From Bacillota bacterium (GTDB lineage: Bacteria > Bacillota_I > Bacilli_A > ML615J-28 > CAG-698): a stretch of DNA of 8,976 bases. The stretch lies in the NCBI GenBank assembly GCA_023410025.1, contig JAEYQM010000087.1, forward strand, positions 1 to 8,976. The letters are read 5' to 3'. Below are positions 1-6,547 of this stretch, piece by piece; the stretch's first letter is position 1; every line of letters begins with the position of its first letter. The translations under genes were made by a program, and so were the position numbers. The notes below the pieces were generated by a model. It was given only the letters and a program-made list of their open reading frames with translations. It made no database searches and was not told the DNA's origin.

Positions 1-291
1 TATCACCTAACATTAAATGAAGTAATTGTCTCAAAAGAATCATTAATACCATACAAATCAAATAAATATTCAGTACCAAAGAAATATATTGGATATAAAG
101 TAGGATTAATAGTTATTCGAGATAAACTTCACATATATTATAGCAAAAAATTAATAACAATTCATCAAATAACCAATAAATTATTAAATATTAAAGATGA
201 ACATGATTTAAAATATAAAAAGAAAGAATTAGATGAGAGTGGTAGTAAGTCAATAATTTTAAGAGAAATGGAGAATATAAAATATGATTAA
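1..291 (+). CDS. istA: IS21-family transposase IstA, C-terminal part (cut by window edge)
   Basis: The frame is open from base 1 and ends with TAA at 289-291, giving the last 96 residues of a protein that begins outside the window. The stretch YSVPKKYIGYKVGLIVIRDK followed by an IHIYY-like strand and 'TIHQIT' matches the beta-barrel C-terminal region seen in IS21 IstA transposases, after the DDE catalytic core. No catalytic residue is inside the window. The main support is its neighbour: istB starts at 284, so the two genes overlap by 8 bp, which is the usual translationally coupled IS21 arrangement. IstA would cut and join the element's ends. Nothing in this fragment looks damaged, but the intactness of the full gene cannot be judged. 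Confidence 0.85.
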   Translation, partial: YHLTLNEVIVSKESLIPYKSNKYSVPKKYIGYKVGLIVIRDKLHIYYSKKLITIHQITNKLLNIKDEHDLKYKKKELDESGSKSIILREMENIKYD

Positions 292-1036
292 TGAGGTATT
301 AAATCAATTAATATATTTAAAACTAAAATCAGCTTATACATATTTAAAAGAATTACATATTAATGATGGAATAACTAATCAAGAACTAAAAGGACTATAT
401 AAAGTTTTAAATAAAGAAGTTGAAGCCAAAGAAGAAAATAACAAATTATATAACGTTAAAGTAGCGGGATTCCCGTTTTTAAGAACTGTAGATGATTATG
501 ATTTTAATTTTCAACCAAGCGTTAGCAAAGAAAAGATTTATTCGATAATATCATCAAACTTTTATGATGAAGCAAATAATATAGTGTTTATAGGAAACCC
601 AGGTACAGGTAAAACACATTTAGCAATAGCGATAGCTTATTCAGTAGCAATTAGAAGAAATAGTGTTTATTTTATAAAATTTAATAAGCTTATTAATATA
701 TTAAAAAACGATTATAATGAAGGGACATTTGATCGCAAAGTCAAACAGTTCTTCAAATATAAGCTACTAATTATTGATGAAGTTGGTTTTAATGAAATAT
801 CACCACTTGAATCAAAATTATTTTTCCAATTAATCGATTTAAGATACACCAAAAGATCAACAATATTTACCAGTAATATAACGTTTGATAAATGGCCTCA
901 GATATTAGGTAATGATGAAATGATTACCAAAGCGATATTAGATAGAATATTACATTATTCATATTTATTTAATATAACAGGACCTTCTTATAGAATTAAA
1001 GATAAAATTAAACCAATACAAACTGAGGAATCTTAA
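284..1036 (+). CDS. istB: IS21-family helper ATPase IstB
   Basis: This is a complete 250-residue AAA+ ATPase of normal IstB length. It has an N-terminal helical region (about 1-95), Walker A GNPGTGKT at 104-111, Walker B LLIIDEVG at 161-168, a sensor-1-like TSN at 196-198, the family-typical FDKW at 201-204, and an arginine in AILDRIL at 221. In IS21 elements IstB is a DnaA/DnaC-related regulator that helps assemble IstA on target DNA. The ATG overlaps the end of istA by 8 bp, and a purine-rich GGAGA just upstream (inside istA) can serve as its ribosome site. There are no frameshifts, so the gene looks recently active. DnaC-type helicase loaders are the main alternative, but the coupling to istA decides against them. 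Confidence 0.95.
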   Translation: MINEVLNQLIYLKLKSAYTYLKELHINDGITNQELKGLYKVLNKEVEAKEENNKLYNVKVAGFPFLRTVDDYDFNFQPSVSKEKIYSIISSNFYDEANNIVFIGNPGTGKTHLAIAIAYSVAIRRNSVYFIKFNKLINILKNDYNEGTFDRKVKQFFKYKLLIIDEVGFNEISPLESKLFFQLIDLRYTKRSTIFTSNITFDKWPQILGNDEMITKAILDRILHYSYLFNITGPSYRIKDKIKPIQTEES

Positions 1037-1181
1037 ATGACCAAAATTGTGCATATTTAAATTGACATTTATATTAATCCTTATTTTTTAATATCTTTTT
1101 TATTTTTGTGCTTAACAAACACATTAAAAGATATAATAATTATTATGTAATTGTGTATCACATGAACATTTATTTAAATAT

Positions 1182-1223
1182 AAAAAAAACCTTAAATTTC
1201 TCTTGCAATCAATTTTAAGGTTT
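1182..1223 (-). terminator. Rho-independent terminator for leftward transcription
   Basis: AAACCTTAAA (1187-1196) pairs perfectly with TTTAAGGTTT (1214-1223). Read on the minus strand the stem is followed by a run of eight T (complement of 1182-1189), a strong terminator. Read on the plus strand it is followed only by AATTTCATT, so it is weak in the istAB direction. It would stop transcripts of the 741-residue gene that run leftward through the iteron array, before they become antisense to istB. Confidence 0.7.
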
Positions 1224-1314
1224 AATTTCATTAGTACTAATAAAGTTAATAAAATAAATATAAAACTTTATTTTCAATATCGTATATGAAAGAGCACGCC
1301 AATTTTAATACAAA

Positions 1315-1438
1315 TGCGTACCCCTGCCAATAGGCTGAAGAAATTTGCGTACCCCATCAAAAATGATTGAATAATTTGCGTACCCCTAGAAAAATAGGTA
1401 GAATTTTTGCGTACCTCTGTGTAAGACTACAAATTTTT
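1315..1438 (+). repeat. Four direct repeats, exact 31-bp period, core TGCGTACCCC
   Basis: The core TGCGTACC starts at 1315, 1346, 1377 and 1408, spaced exactly 31, 31 and 31 bp (about three helical turns). The first three copies read TGCGTACCCC and the last TGCGTACCTC. Units 1 and 3 also share an AATAGG and GAA/AATT pattern. The last copy is followed by ...GACTACA (ending 1431), so on the minus strand the outer edge reads 5'-TGTAGTC. IS21-family ends begin with TGT and carry repeated internal copies of the terminal motif, so this is probably a transposon end. It may belong to the adjacent istAB or to a different element. Confidence 0.8.
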
Positions 1439-1471
1439 AATACAAGGCTTACTTAAAAAAAGCTTTGTATT
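1439..1471 (-). other. Hairpin just downstream of the 741-residue gene
   Basis: AATACAAGGC (1439-1448) faces GCTTTGTATT (1462-1471), nine of ten positions pairing. Neither strand has a T-run directly after the stem, so it is a poor terminator on its own. It lies 17 bp beyond the stop of the minus-strand gene and may instead protect the 3' end of the message. The 11-mer TTTTAATACAA at its edge (1435-1445) also occurs at 1303-1313, on the other side of the 31-bp array. Confidence 0.35.
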
Positions 1472-1487
1472 CTTGGTAGGTTCAAAT

Positions 1488-3713
1488 CTATCTTGGTCCT
1501 TGTGTCACAAAACTAGCACATTCTGTATTACTAAAGGTAATAGAAACATCAGTTACTGTAGCAGAATAACTATACGTATACGGTAGAGCAGCTTGATATT
1601 CATAGAATCCATTCATACTAAAAAATGGCAAAGTGTTTTCAAATGAGTCATATGTAATACCTATCATCATACCAATAACATATTCTTCTGGGCAATTGGG
1701 ATATCCATCAAATGTAACATCCCAAAAACATTCAATCATTCCAAAAGTAATTGTTTTAGTGGTTTCATCAAACACCAAATCATAACAATATGAAAAAACA
1801 ATAAAGTTTACATAATCATAGGTAAATGGGTCAAAATACTCTTTGGATATACCTCCCCAATCTAGGTGATAGACCTCTTCATTCGTTTCATAAAATTGAA
1901 TTGTATAATCATCATAGTAGTAATAGGATGTTAAATAAAGAAGAACTATATAAGTAGTATCGGGTGCAAGATCATAATCAATCTTTGCACCGTTACGATT
2001 AATATCGCCAAAATCATAGGTTATTAAATTATCATAACCATTGTATAACCACATATTCGTTCTTGCTCCAGAGATGATACTATTAATGGTGTATGAAATA
2101 TCATCTTGTGCATCTGGGGTAGTGAATGTATAGTAAGCATAGGAGTAACTATTTAGTGTTTCATAATACTTAACTCCTAGTTCTAGTTCTGTTTCAATAA
2201 TCTCGTCGATATGAATGTTGAAATATTCACTATTGGTGGTTTCAATCACTAATTTATACAACCCACCTTCTTCTAATTCAATAAAGATAAAATTACCATC
2301 CCAAGTAGTGTTGGTTAAAGTAACATTATTCTCATCATCATAAATCGTTATGTCAATTGGATTATCACAATGATGATAAAAATTATAAAACCTTGTTTCA
2401 ACAATTTGAAATAGGTAGTATTGGCTTTTTCCTCCAACACTAGTAATCGTTAAACCATCTGTGATGGGTTCAATATAATGCATATAACTAGAATAATAGG
2501 ACCAATTGTTTGCATAAAGATAGTCAAGAATTCTTTTCGTAGGAACTTCAATTGTTTCAAGAGAACTACATCCTAAAAAAGCATCGGAACCCAAGCTTGT
2601 AATATTACCTATTTCTCTTTGAATAACAACTTTTTCTAGATTTGAACAGTCTTCAAAAGCATTTGAACCAATGCTTGTGACACTTGCAGGGATAGTAATT
2701 TGGGATAGTTGGGTTTGGTTCTCAAAGGCGGAGTTTCCTATTTGGGTGACAGTTCTGCCTTTTATTGTTGACGGGATTGTATATGAACCTACTATTGTCC
2801 AATTTATTTTGTCAATCCGTATTTCGGTTGAACCAATAAGAGTTGTCTCAAAAAGCACATCATCTAAAACCTCGGATTTTAGGCCTTCCCAATCGCTTGG
2901 GACTAAATTCCCACTACTGACATAATTGTTTTCGATTACCGGATTAATTATTTTCCAATAGTGACCGTATGAAACTCGTTCCATAATTTTATTTGCTAAT
3001 TGGCTTTCCTCTAAATAACTAAAATTTGCTCCGTCACTTCTACCAATTGCATTATTCGCTAAATCCATTTCAACGTCTATACCTGTTTTTCCATGCTCGT
3101 GAGCATCCGCAAATAGTTTTGCAAAGTCTACTTGGATAACGGTGTAATAAGGAATATCATAAGTTCCAATATTTATATACACATTTTTGCTTATCCTTTT
3201 TTCCATTATTGCATTCCAATAGGCGTGTCTGAAAGCATCTGCGTTATCTAGCCATCCCCCACCATCATAAAATTCGCCTGTTTTTGTAACAGCATCTATA
3301 CTTGCATTATATGCCATAATCGCTTGAGATGGATATGTGGCAAATAATAAGATCTCTTCTGATGTTAAAGTAAATCCAAAAATAGTATATGTACTAGAAC
3401 TTGAGCTTGTGCTTATTATTGGCATTAAATTCTCTTTTGATGTTCTCAATTTATCAATCTCATCTTCAAGAAAAGAAAGCACCTCTTCTGCTGTTGCATT
3501 TGAGTTTTCACATCTAATAGATCGTTCTAGGTTAGACAAATATTCAAAGTCTTCCCAAGTTAAATCATCAGAAAATGTGTTATCTGACGTTGTAGAAGCC
3601 ATAATTTTTTGAGGGTTGTTTATTAGAACAGCCCCGCAAATGCTAATTACAAATAGCAAAGCTATGGTTTTTACTGTTTTTAAAATTTTCTTTTTTCGCA
3701 TTTCGCGATTCAT
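1488..3713 (-). CDS. Secreted protein with DUF6973-like domain and BspA-like leucine-rich repeats
   Basis: A 741-residue exported protein. A basic N-terminus (RKKKILKTVK) and hydrophobic segment to about residue 30 form a signal peptide. Residues about 115-255 look like a DUF6973 domain: DADAFRHAYWNA-type motif (DNADAFRHAYW, 156-166), FADAHEHG (201-208) and MDLANNAIGR (216-225). The conserved His, Asp and Glu suggest an enzyme or metal site, but no activity is established. Residues about 315-395 are BspA-like LRR_5 units (VTQIGNSAF, VTSIGSNAFEDCSNLEKV, LGSDAFLGCSSLETIEVP). Residues about 420-610 are beta-rich and resemble PPC-type bacterial domains; the last 120 residues are unrecognised. No LPXTG motif or C-terminal membrane anchor is seen. 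The start is fixed by AGGGAGGG (complement of 3718-3725) four bases before ATG. Adhesion or interaction at the cell surface or outside is inferred. Confidence 0.85.
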   Translation of the reverse strand: MNREMRKKKILKTVKTIALLFVISICGAVLINNPQKIMASTTSDNTFSDDLTWEDFEYLSNLERSIRCENSNATAEEVLSFLEDEIDKLRTSKENLMPIISTSSSSSTYTIFGFTLTSEEILLFATYPSQAIMAYNASIDAVTKTGEFYDGGGWLDNADAFRHAYWNAIMEKRISKNVYINIGTYDIPYYTVIQVDFAKLFADAHEHGKTGIDVEMDLANNAIGRSDGANFSYLEESQLANKIMERVSYGHYWKIINPVIENNYVSSGNLVPSDWEGLKSEVLDDVLFETTLIGSTEIRIDKINWTIVGSYTIPSTIKGRTVTQIGNSAFENQTQLSQITIPASVTSIGSNAFEDCSNLEKVVIQREIGNITSLGSDAFLGCSSLETIEVPTKRILDYLYANNWSYYSSYMHYIEPITDGLTITSVGGKSQYYLFQIVETRFYNFYHHCDNPIDITIYDDENNVTLTNTTWDGNFIFIELEEGGLYKLVIETTNSEYFNIHIDEIIETELELGVKYYETLNSYSYAYYTFTTPDAQDDISYTINSIISGARTNMWLYNGYDNLITYDFGDINRNGAKIDYDLAPDTTYIVLLYLTSYYYYDDYTIQFYETNEEVYHLDWGGISKEYFDPFTYDYVNFIVFSYCYDLVFDETTKTITFGMIECFWDVTFDGYPNCPEEYVIGMMIGITYDSFENTLPFFSMNGFYEYQAALPYTYSYSATVTDVSITFSNTECASFVTQGPR

Positions 3714-3717
3714 AATA

Positions 3718-3749
3718 CCCTCCCTGGTAAAAATATTGATTTTTTTATA
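3718..3749 (-). promoter_or_regulatory. Ribosome site and probable promoter -10 of the 741-residue gene
   Basis: AGGGAGGG (complement of 3718-3725) is a strong Shine-Dalgarno. Upstream, TGCTATAAA (TATAAA is the complement of 3744-3749) forms an extended -10 hexamer with TGn. No good -35 is visible, as expected for extended -10 promoters. It lies in the 57-bp gap after the lipoprotein gene, so the large gene may be transcribed on its own as well as by read-through. Confidence 0.45.
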
Positions 3750-3770
3750 GCAAAATTTACTTAAATTTAA

Positions 3771-4142
3771 TTATGGCTCAATAAAAACCTGTATGCTCAT
3801 TGTAGATTCATCGTACCTTACCTCATACTTAAAAACATCTCCTTGTTTTCTCCATGAAAACATATCAAACCATGTTCTGCCCTCAAAGTACATTTTGTCA
3901 TCTTCCACAATAATTTTACATTTATATGTGCGTGATCCGCTCACGTAAAAATCTGCGTTATCTCCTTTTATATGCCAAAAATTATCTGATGTGTTACCTT
4001 CTGTGCGGAAGTTAAAATTCCTCATTTCAACGTCAGCTGCAACATACTCACCATTTGGTATGTTATGAGATGAAGAACACCCCGTAAAAATCAATACACA
4101 CATGATTAACGCTACTCCCATTATTAGATATTTTTTTATCAT
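3771..4142 (-). CDS. Small predicted lipoprotein, family not recognised
   Basis: The preferred start at 4142 gives 123 residues. The signal is typical of lipoproteins: MIKKYLIMGVALIMCVLIF followed by TGC with the lipidated Cys at 22, then a Ser-rich linker (SSSHN). The frame stays open to an earlier ATG at 4160, but that start has no ribosome site, whereas GGGAG lies 10 bases before the 4142 ATG. The mature part (about 100 residues) has alternating polar and aromatic residues (YVAADVEMRNFNF, FWHIKGDNADFYVSG, KMYFEGRTWFDMFSW) that suggest a small beta-sandwich or barrel, ending in IQVFIEP. It resembles many small Bacillota lipoproteins of unknown role. It would sit on the outer face of the membrane, next to the secreted LRR proteins. 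Confidence 0.7.
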   Translation of the reverse strand: MIKKYLIMGVALIMCVLIFTGCSSSHNIPNGEYVAADVEMRNFNFRTEGNTSDNFWHIKGDNADFYVSGSRTYKCKIIVEDDKMYFEGRTWFDMFSWRKQGDVFKYEVRYDESTMSIQVFIEP

Positions 4143-4210
4143 ATTAATATACACTCCCATCTATTATTCTTTTAACAACTATTACAATTAAAAGTTTAGT
4201 CTTGAATTTT

Positions 4211-4309
4211 TCATCTATAATGTCCTTCAATTCTGTGCACTGGATCTGAGTCGATTTCTTGGACACATTTTAAGATTTGATATGGTTTTAATTCGAAACT
4301 ATCTATCAT
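4211..4309 (-). CDS. Very small ORF (32 residues), possible gene remnant
   Basis: ATG at 4309-4307 overlaps the stop codon of the preceding GHKL-ATPase remnant (ATGATAGATAG), and the frame ends with TGA at 4211. The peptide, MIDSFELKPYQILKCVQEID then SDPVHRIEGHYR, has natural-looking, non-repetitive composition. It has no clear ribosome site (the nearest GGTGGA is about 17 bases upstream). It could be a coupled small protein or the surviving tail of a deleted gene. I do not recognise the sequence. Confidence 0.25.
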   Translation of the reverse strand: MIDSFELKPYQILKCVQEIDSDPVHRIEGHYR

Positions 4310-4910
4310 TAGCTTTTATGTAATATCCACCAGTTTTTTTAGATCCTCTTAATTCTATATACTTCTTGATATCTCTTTTTATTACATTTCTGATTATATC
4401 TAAAGTTATTTCATTATGTTTTTCAATTAATAAATCGTATATTCCTTGAACTTTAATGCCACCATTGTTACTTATAATTTGTAACACTTCCAAACCAAGA
4501 TCATTTATTTGGTCATTTATTTGGTCATTTATTTGGTCAGAATCATTTTTATTATAATTAAGATTAGGAAGATATACAATAAAGAAGTTCTCACTATTAT
4601 AAAATTCTGGCTTTTTTAAAGAAGATTCATATGCTTCAAGTGTACGTGGAATACCAGTTCCAAAGTTTTCAATGTAATTCATCTTGTCTAATAAATGCAC
4701 AAGTCTTTGATTTCTATAAGTTTGTACACCTTTAAGCATATCTTCGATATTTGATTTATATAAACCACCTGGACTCGTTATTTTTACCTTATCTTCATAG
4801 AATTCAATTTTAATATTTGATCTAATAAAATAATTGGAGTGGCAAAAAGCGTTAAGTATTATTTCTCTTAGTGCTTTTTCTGGATAAGAATCATTTATTA
4901 AGAAAAACAT
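4299..4910 (-). pseudogene. 5'-truncated RecG-C-terminal-like GHKL ATPase / winged-helix protein
   Basis: The recognisable protein starts abruptly at about 4900 with DSYPEKALREIILNAFCHSN, the N-box of the HATPase_c_4 (AlbA_2-associated, RecG-C-terminal-like) domain. It continues with KVKITSPGGL, TYRNQRLVHLLDKMNYIENF, GTGIPR and a strand F-IVYLPNLNY, then a DQIN repeat linker and a winged-helix-like end (EVLQIISNNGGIKVQGIYDL..., TGGYYIKANDR). Family members normally carry an N-terminal AlbA_2 DNA-binding domain of over 100 residues. Here it is missing, and upstream DNA in another frame encodes an unrelated exported protein. The frame can be extended upstream to 5006, but that extra part is out-of-frame DNA of the neighbour, and no ribosome site precedes the ATG at 4910. 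Most likely a deletion remnant of a regulator. Confidence 0.75.
4501..4536 (-). repeat. Three perfect tandem copies of a 12-bp unit (DQIN linker)
   Basis: TCATTTATTTGG is repeated exactly three times. On the coding strand it encodes DQIN-DQIN-DQIN in the linker between the GHKL ATPase domain and the winged helix. A 12-bp unit preserves the frame, so copy number could vary by slippage without breaking the protein. Short repeats at this linker are a recurring feature of this ATPase family. Confidence 0.85.
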
Positions 4911-5229
4911 TGTTTTTATAATAATTACCCTTGGTCGAGGGTGTTCCTTCATAAACATAATAGTGAGTCCCATCAATTGATTCACCACCATCAGCAGATG
5001 ATGCATCTGGTTTATTAGAATTTTCTATAATTATCGACATGAAATTTTTATTACTGTAAAAACATTCAGAATAAAACTGATATGCATCCTCTTGTTCATC
5101 TGCTAGTATGTCAAAAGAGCCAGTTATTAAAGGTTGATGGTTTGCATACGCAAATATTTCAAATGTTGATAGGCAGCTTATGACAACTATTGTAATTAAT
5201 GATAATGCAACTTTATATAGTTTCTTCAT
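4891..5229 (-). CDS. Exported protein, probably 3'-truncated
   Basis: Reads as 112 residues with a clear signal peptide (MKKLYKVALSLITIVVISCL, cleavage probably near FAYA-N). The mature part contains DEQEDAYQFYSECFYSNKN, KPDASSADGGESIDGTHYYV and ends GNYYKNNVFLNK. Translation is well supported: AAGGGG (complement of 5236-5241) lies 6 bases before the ATG and overlaps the end of the upstream LRR gene, only 3 bp away, so the two are coupled. The end is suspect. The TGA at 4891 lies exactly where a recognisable ATPase sequence begins in another frame, so the true 3' part was probably lost in a deletion. The spacing of acidic, His and Tyr residues recalls the N-terminal region of zinc-dependent phospholipase-like secreted proteins, but this is only a guess. 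Confidence 0.6.
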   Translation of the reverse strand: MKKLYKVALSLITIVVISCLSTFEIFAYANHQPLITGSFDILADEQEDAYQFYSECFYSNKNFMSIIIENSNKPDASSADGGESIDGTHYYVYEGTPSTKGNYYKNNVFLNK

Positions 5230-5232
5230 TAT

Positions 5233-6189
5233 CTACCCCTTATATCCCCATATGATTTCTTTGATTTCATAATCATAACACCAATATTCGTGCCATGTAT
5301 CAGGTTTTGATTCAGCTTCACAATATACAATTAAATTATCAGACACAAAAGCTCGCCTCTCTATGGTTATAACATTTATGGGAATAATCACTTCCTCCAA
5401 TTGATAACAAAAAGAAAAAGCATTGTCACCGATAGTTTGGAGGCTGGAAGGCAGTGTGATTTTTCTTAAGTTTCGACATCTAAAAGCAGTTTGTTCTATT
5501 ATCTCAATATTGCTATCCTCTTCAAAGATGATTTCTTGAATATTTTGATATATATAATAGTTTGAGCCTATCTTTGTAACAGGTAATCCTTTATAAGTGC
5601 TGGGTATTCTTATGGTAGGAATATCGCTTTCAATACTTACAATGGAGTAAGACTGTCCATCATCATTTAGTTCAAATTCAAAGCGACTTACAGTCCAAAA
5701 TAGAACACTATAGATTGATAAAAAGATAAGCACAATCGATGATACAACAATAGATGCACGCTTATATCTCTTGGGTGATATGAAAAACAAATTGAGCACT
5801 TGTAATAAAGAGAGAATCATAAGGATGATAACAACAAAAGCGATTGTATAAAAATCAACGAACTCCAGTGATGAATTAATATATACCAAAGATATGATAA
5901 TATACAATGCAAATTGGACTATTGTAAGTATTTTTAGCGTAATAGAATATGTTTTCTTTACAGAGAATAATACAAGAAGCACTATATTAGTGATTAATAA
6001 CAAATATAAAGGGATCGTTTCAATCTGATATCTATAAGGAAAATGTCACGTAAAAGGTTTGAATAAATAATTAGAATATTCAATAAGCACCACTAAAAGA
6101 TTGCCTTCTCCAATTGGAACAAAGAGTAATATGAACAAAAAAATACTAATTAATAACCATTGAATAGTTCTTCCTCTTTGTTTCATCAT
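5233..6189 (-). pseudogene. Multi-pass membrane protein with BspA-like LRR domain, interrupted by in-frame TGA
   Basis: Starting at ATG 6189 (AAAGGAAG nine bases upstream) the frame reads MMKQRGRTIQ then a first membrane segment, meets TGA at 6048-6046 as codon 48 (KPFT-TGA-HFPYRY), then continues in the same frame for 270 more codons to TAG at 5233. Reading through gives about 318 residues with five membrane segments (near 11-27, 60-80, 87-107, 113-137, 146-168), followed by an outward-facing LRR_5 domain (PSTYKGLPVTKIGS, LRKITLPSSLQTIGDNAF, LEEVIIPINVITIE). Tryptophan fits at the TGA, and four TGG codons occur later, so a TGG-to-TGA nonsense mutation is the simplest reading. A restart at TTG 6003 would give 256 residues but has no ribosome site. 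The gene heads a minus-strand operon with its own promoter and is coupled to the exported-protein gene downstream. Confidence 0.75.
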
Positions 6190-6252
6190 AAAATCGTACT
6201 TCCTTTCTTTTGAATCGCTTGAAAATACTTTTATCCTTTTCTTACAAAAATG

Positions 6253-6281
6253 ATTGTATCATAAGTAATTTAACACGTCAA
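6253..6281 (-). promoter_or_regulatory. Sigma-A-type promoter of the LRR membrane-protein operon
   Basis: Read on the minus strand: TTGACG (complement of 6276-6281), 17-bp spacer, TACAAT (complement of 6253-6258), with TG one base before the -10 (TGATACAAT). Transcription would start near 6246, leaving a leader of about 57 bases before the ATG at 6189. This is the clearest promoter in the middle region, and it supports starting the interrupted gene at 6189 rather than at 6003. Confidence 0.75.
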
Positions 6282-6386
6282 TAGAGTTGATAAAAAATAT
6301 AAATAGGTATATGATTATAATATAAATAACCTATGATTTCCCAAATCGTTAAAATGTAGGGTAATAGTTTAATAGTTCTCTAACAC

Positions 6387-6486
6387 CTTTTGTGTTTTTG
6401 TAGAGGCTTTCGTGTTTTTTGTTGACCTTTCGTGTTTTTGTAACCTCTTTCGTGTTTTTGTTGACCTTTTGTGTTTTAGTGGTACA
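6387..6486 (+). repeat. Five direct repeats, about 20-bp period, core CTTTYGTGTTTTTGT
   Basis: The core starts at 6387, 6407, 6427, 6447 and 6466, spaced 20, 20, 20 and 19 bp, close to two helical turns. The inner three copies read CTTTCGTGTTTTT, the outer two CTTTTGTGTTTT. Linkers alternate between GTTGAC and GTA(G/A). The last copy is followed by AGTGGTACA, so the outer edge on the minus strand reads 5'-TGTACC. The arrangement copies that of the 31-bp array and suggests a binding-site array at a transposon end, with no transposase gene nearby. Confidence 0.8.
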
Positions 6487-6547
6487 AGTAAAGGAAAATA
6501 GCCTAGTAAACGTTTCTTGTTGAAAGCCTATAGACTAGTATACAAAA

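Larger units (their letters stand above)
1037..1487. other. Non-coding right-hand region of the IS21 element
   Basis: No credible gene is seen here. The stretch holds three irregular TTGTG(C/T) motifs at 1047, 1106 and 1151; the first and third are followed by a similar ACATTTAT. It also holds a terminator-like hairpin (1182-1223), a second 9-bp-stem hairpin (AATAAAGTT 1239-1247 with AACTTTATT 1264-1272, then TTTTC) that could stop rightward istAB transcripts, and the 31-bp iteron array (1315-1438). Repeated transposase-binding motifs at the ends are known for the IS21 family. Where the element really ends (near 1170, or at the array near 1431) cannot be settled from one end only. Confidence 0.5.

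Noticed and set aside
1479..1488. GGTTCAAATC, identical to the T-loop core of tRNA-Cys, as a possible attachment site of an island
   Set aside because: Only ten bases match, these are near-universal tRNA T-loop bases, flanks differ, and the site lies inside the end of a coding region.
2671..2925. Plus-strand open frame opposite the large LRR gene
   Set aside because: Antisense to well-supported LRR codons, with no ribosome site or recognisable domain; the same applies to 3337-3612.
4169..4194. CTTTTAA / TTAAAAG inverted repeat before the lipoprotein gene, considered as terminator or operator
   Set aside because: A 7-bp AT-only stem with a 12-base loop and no T-run is expected by chance in DNA this AT-rich.
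4891..5006. N-terminal extension of the ATPase frame up to an ATG at 5006
   Set aside because: This segment is the out-of-frame reading of the exported-protein gene, has no ribosome site, and shows no family similarity before about 4900.
5233..6189. General use of genetic code 4 (TGA as Trp) by this organism
   Set aside because: Tryptophan is written TGG throughout the window, including about a dozen times in one gene and four times after the TGA in the interrupted gene; an AT-rich code-4 genome would mostly use TGA.
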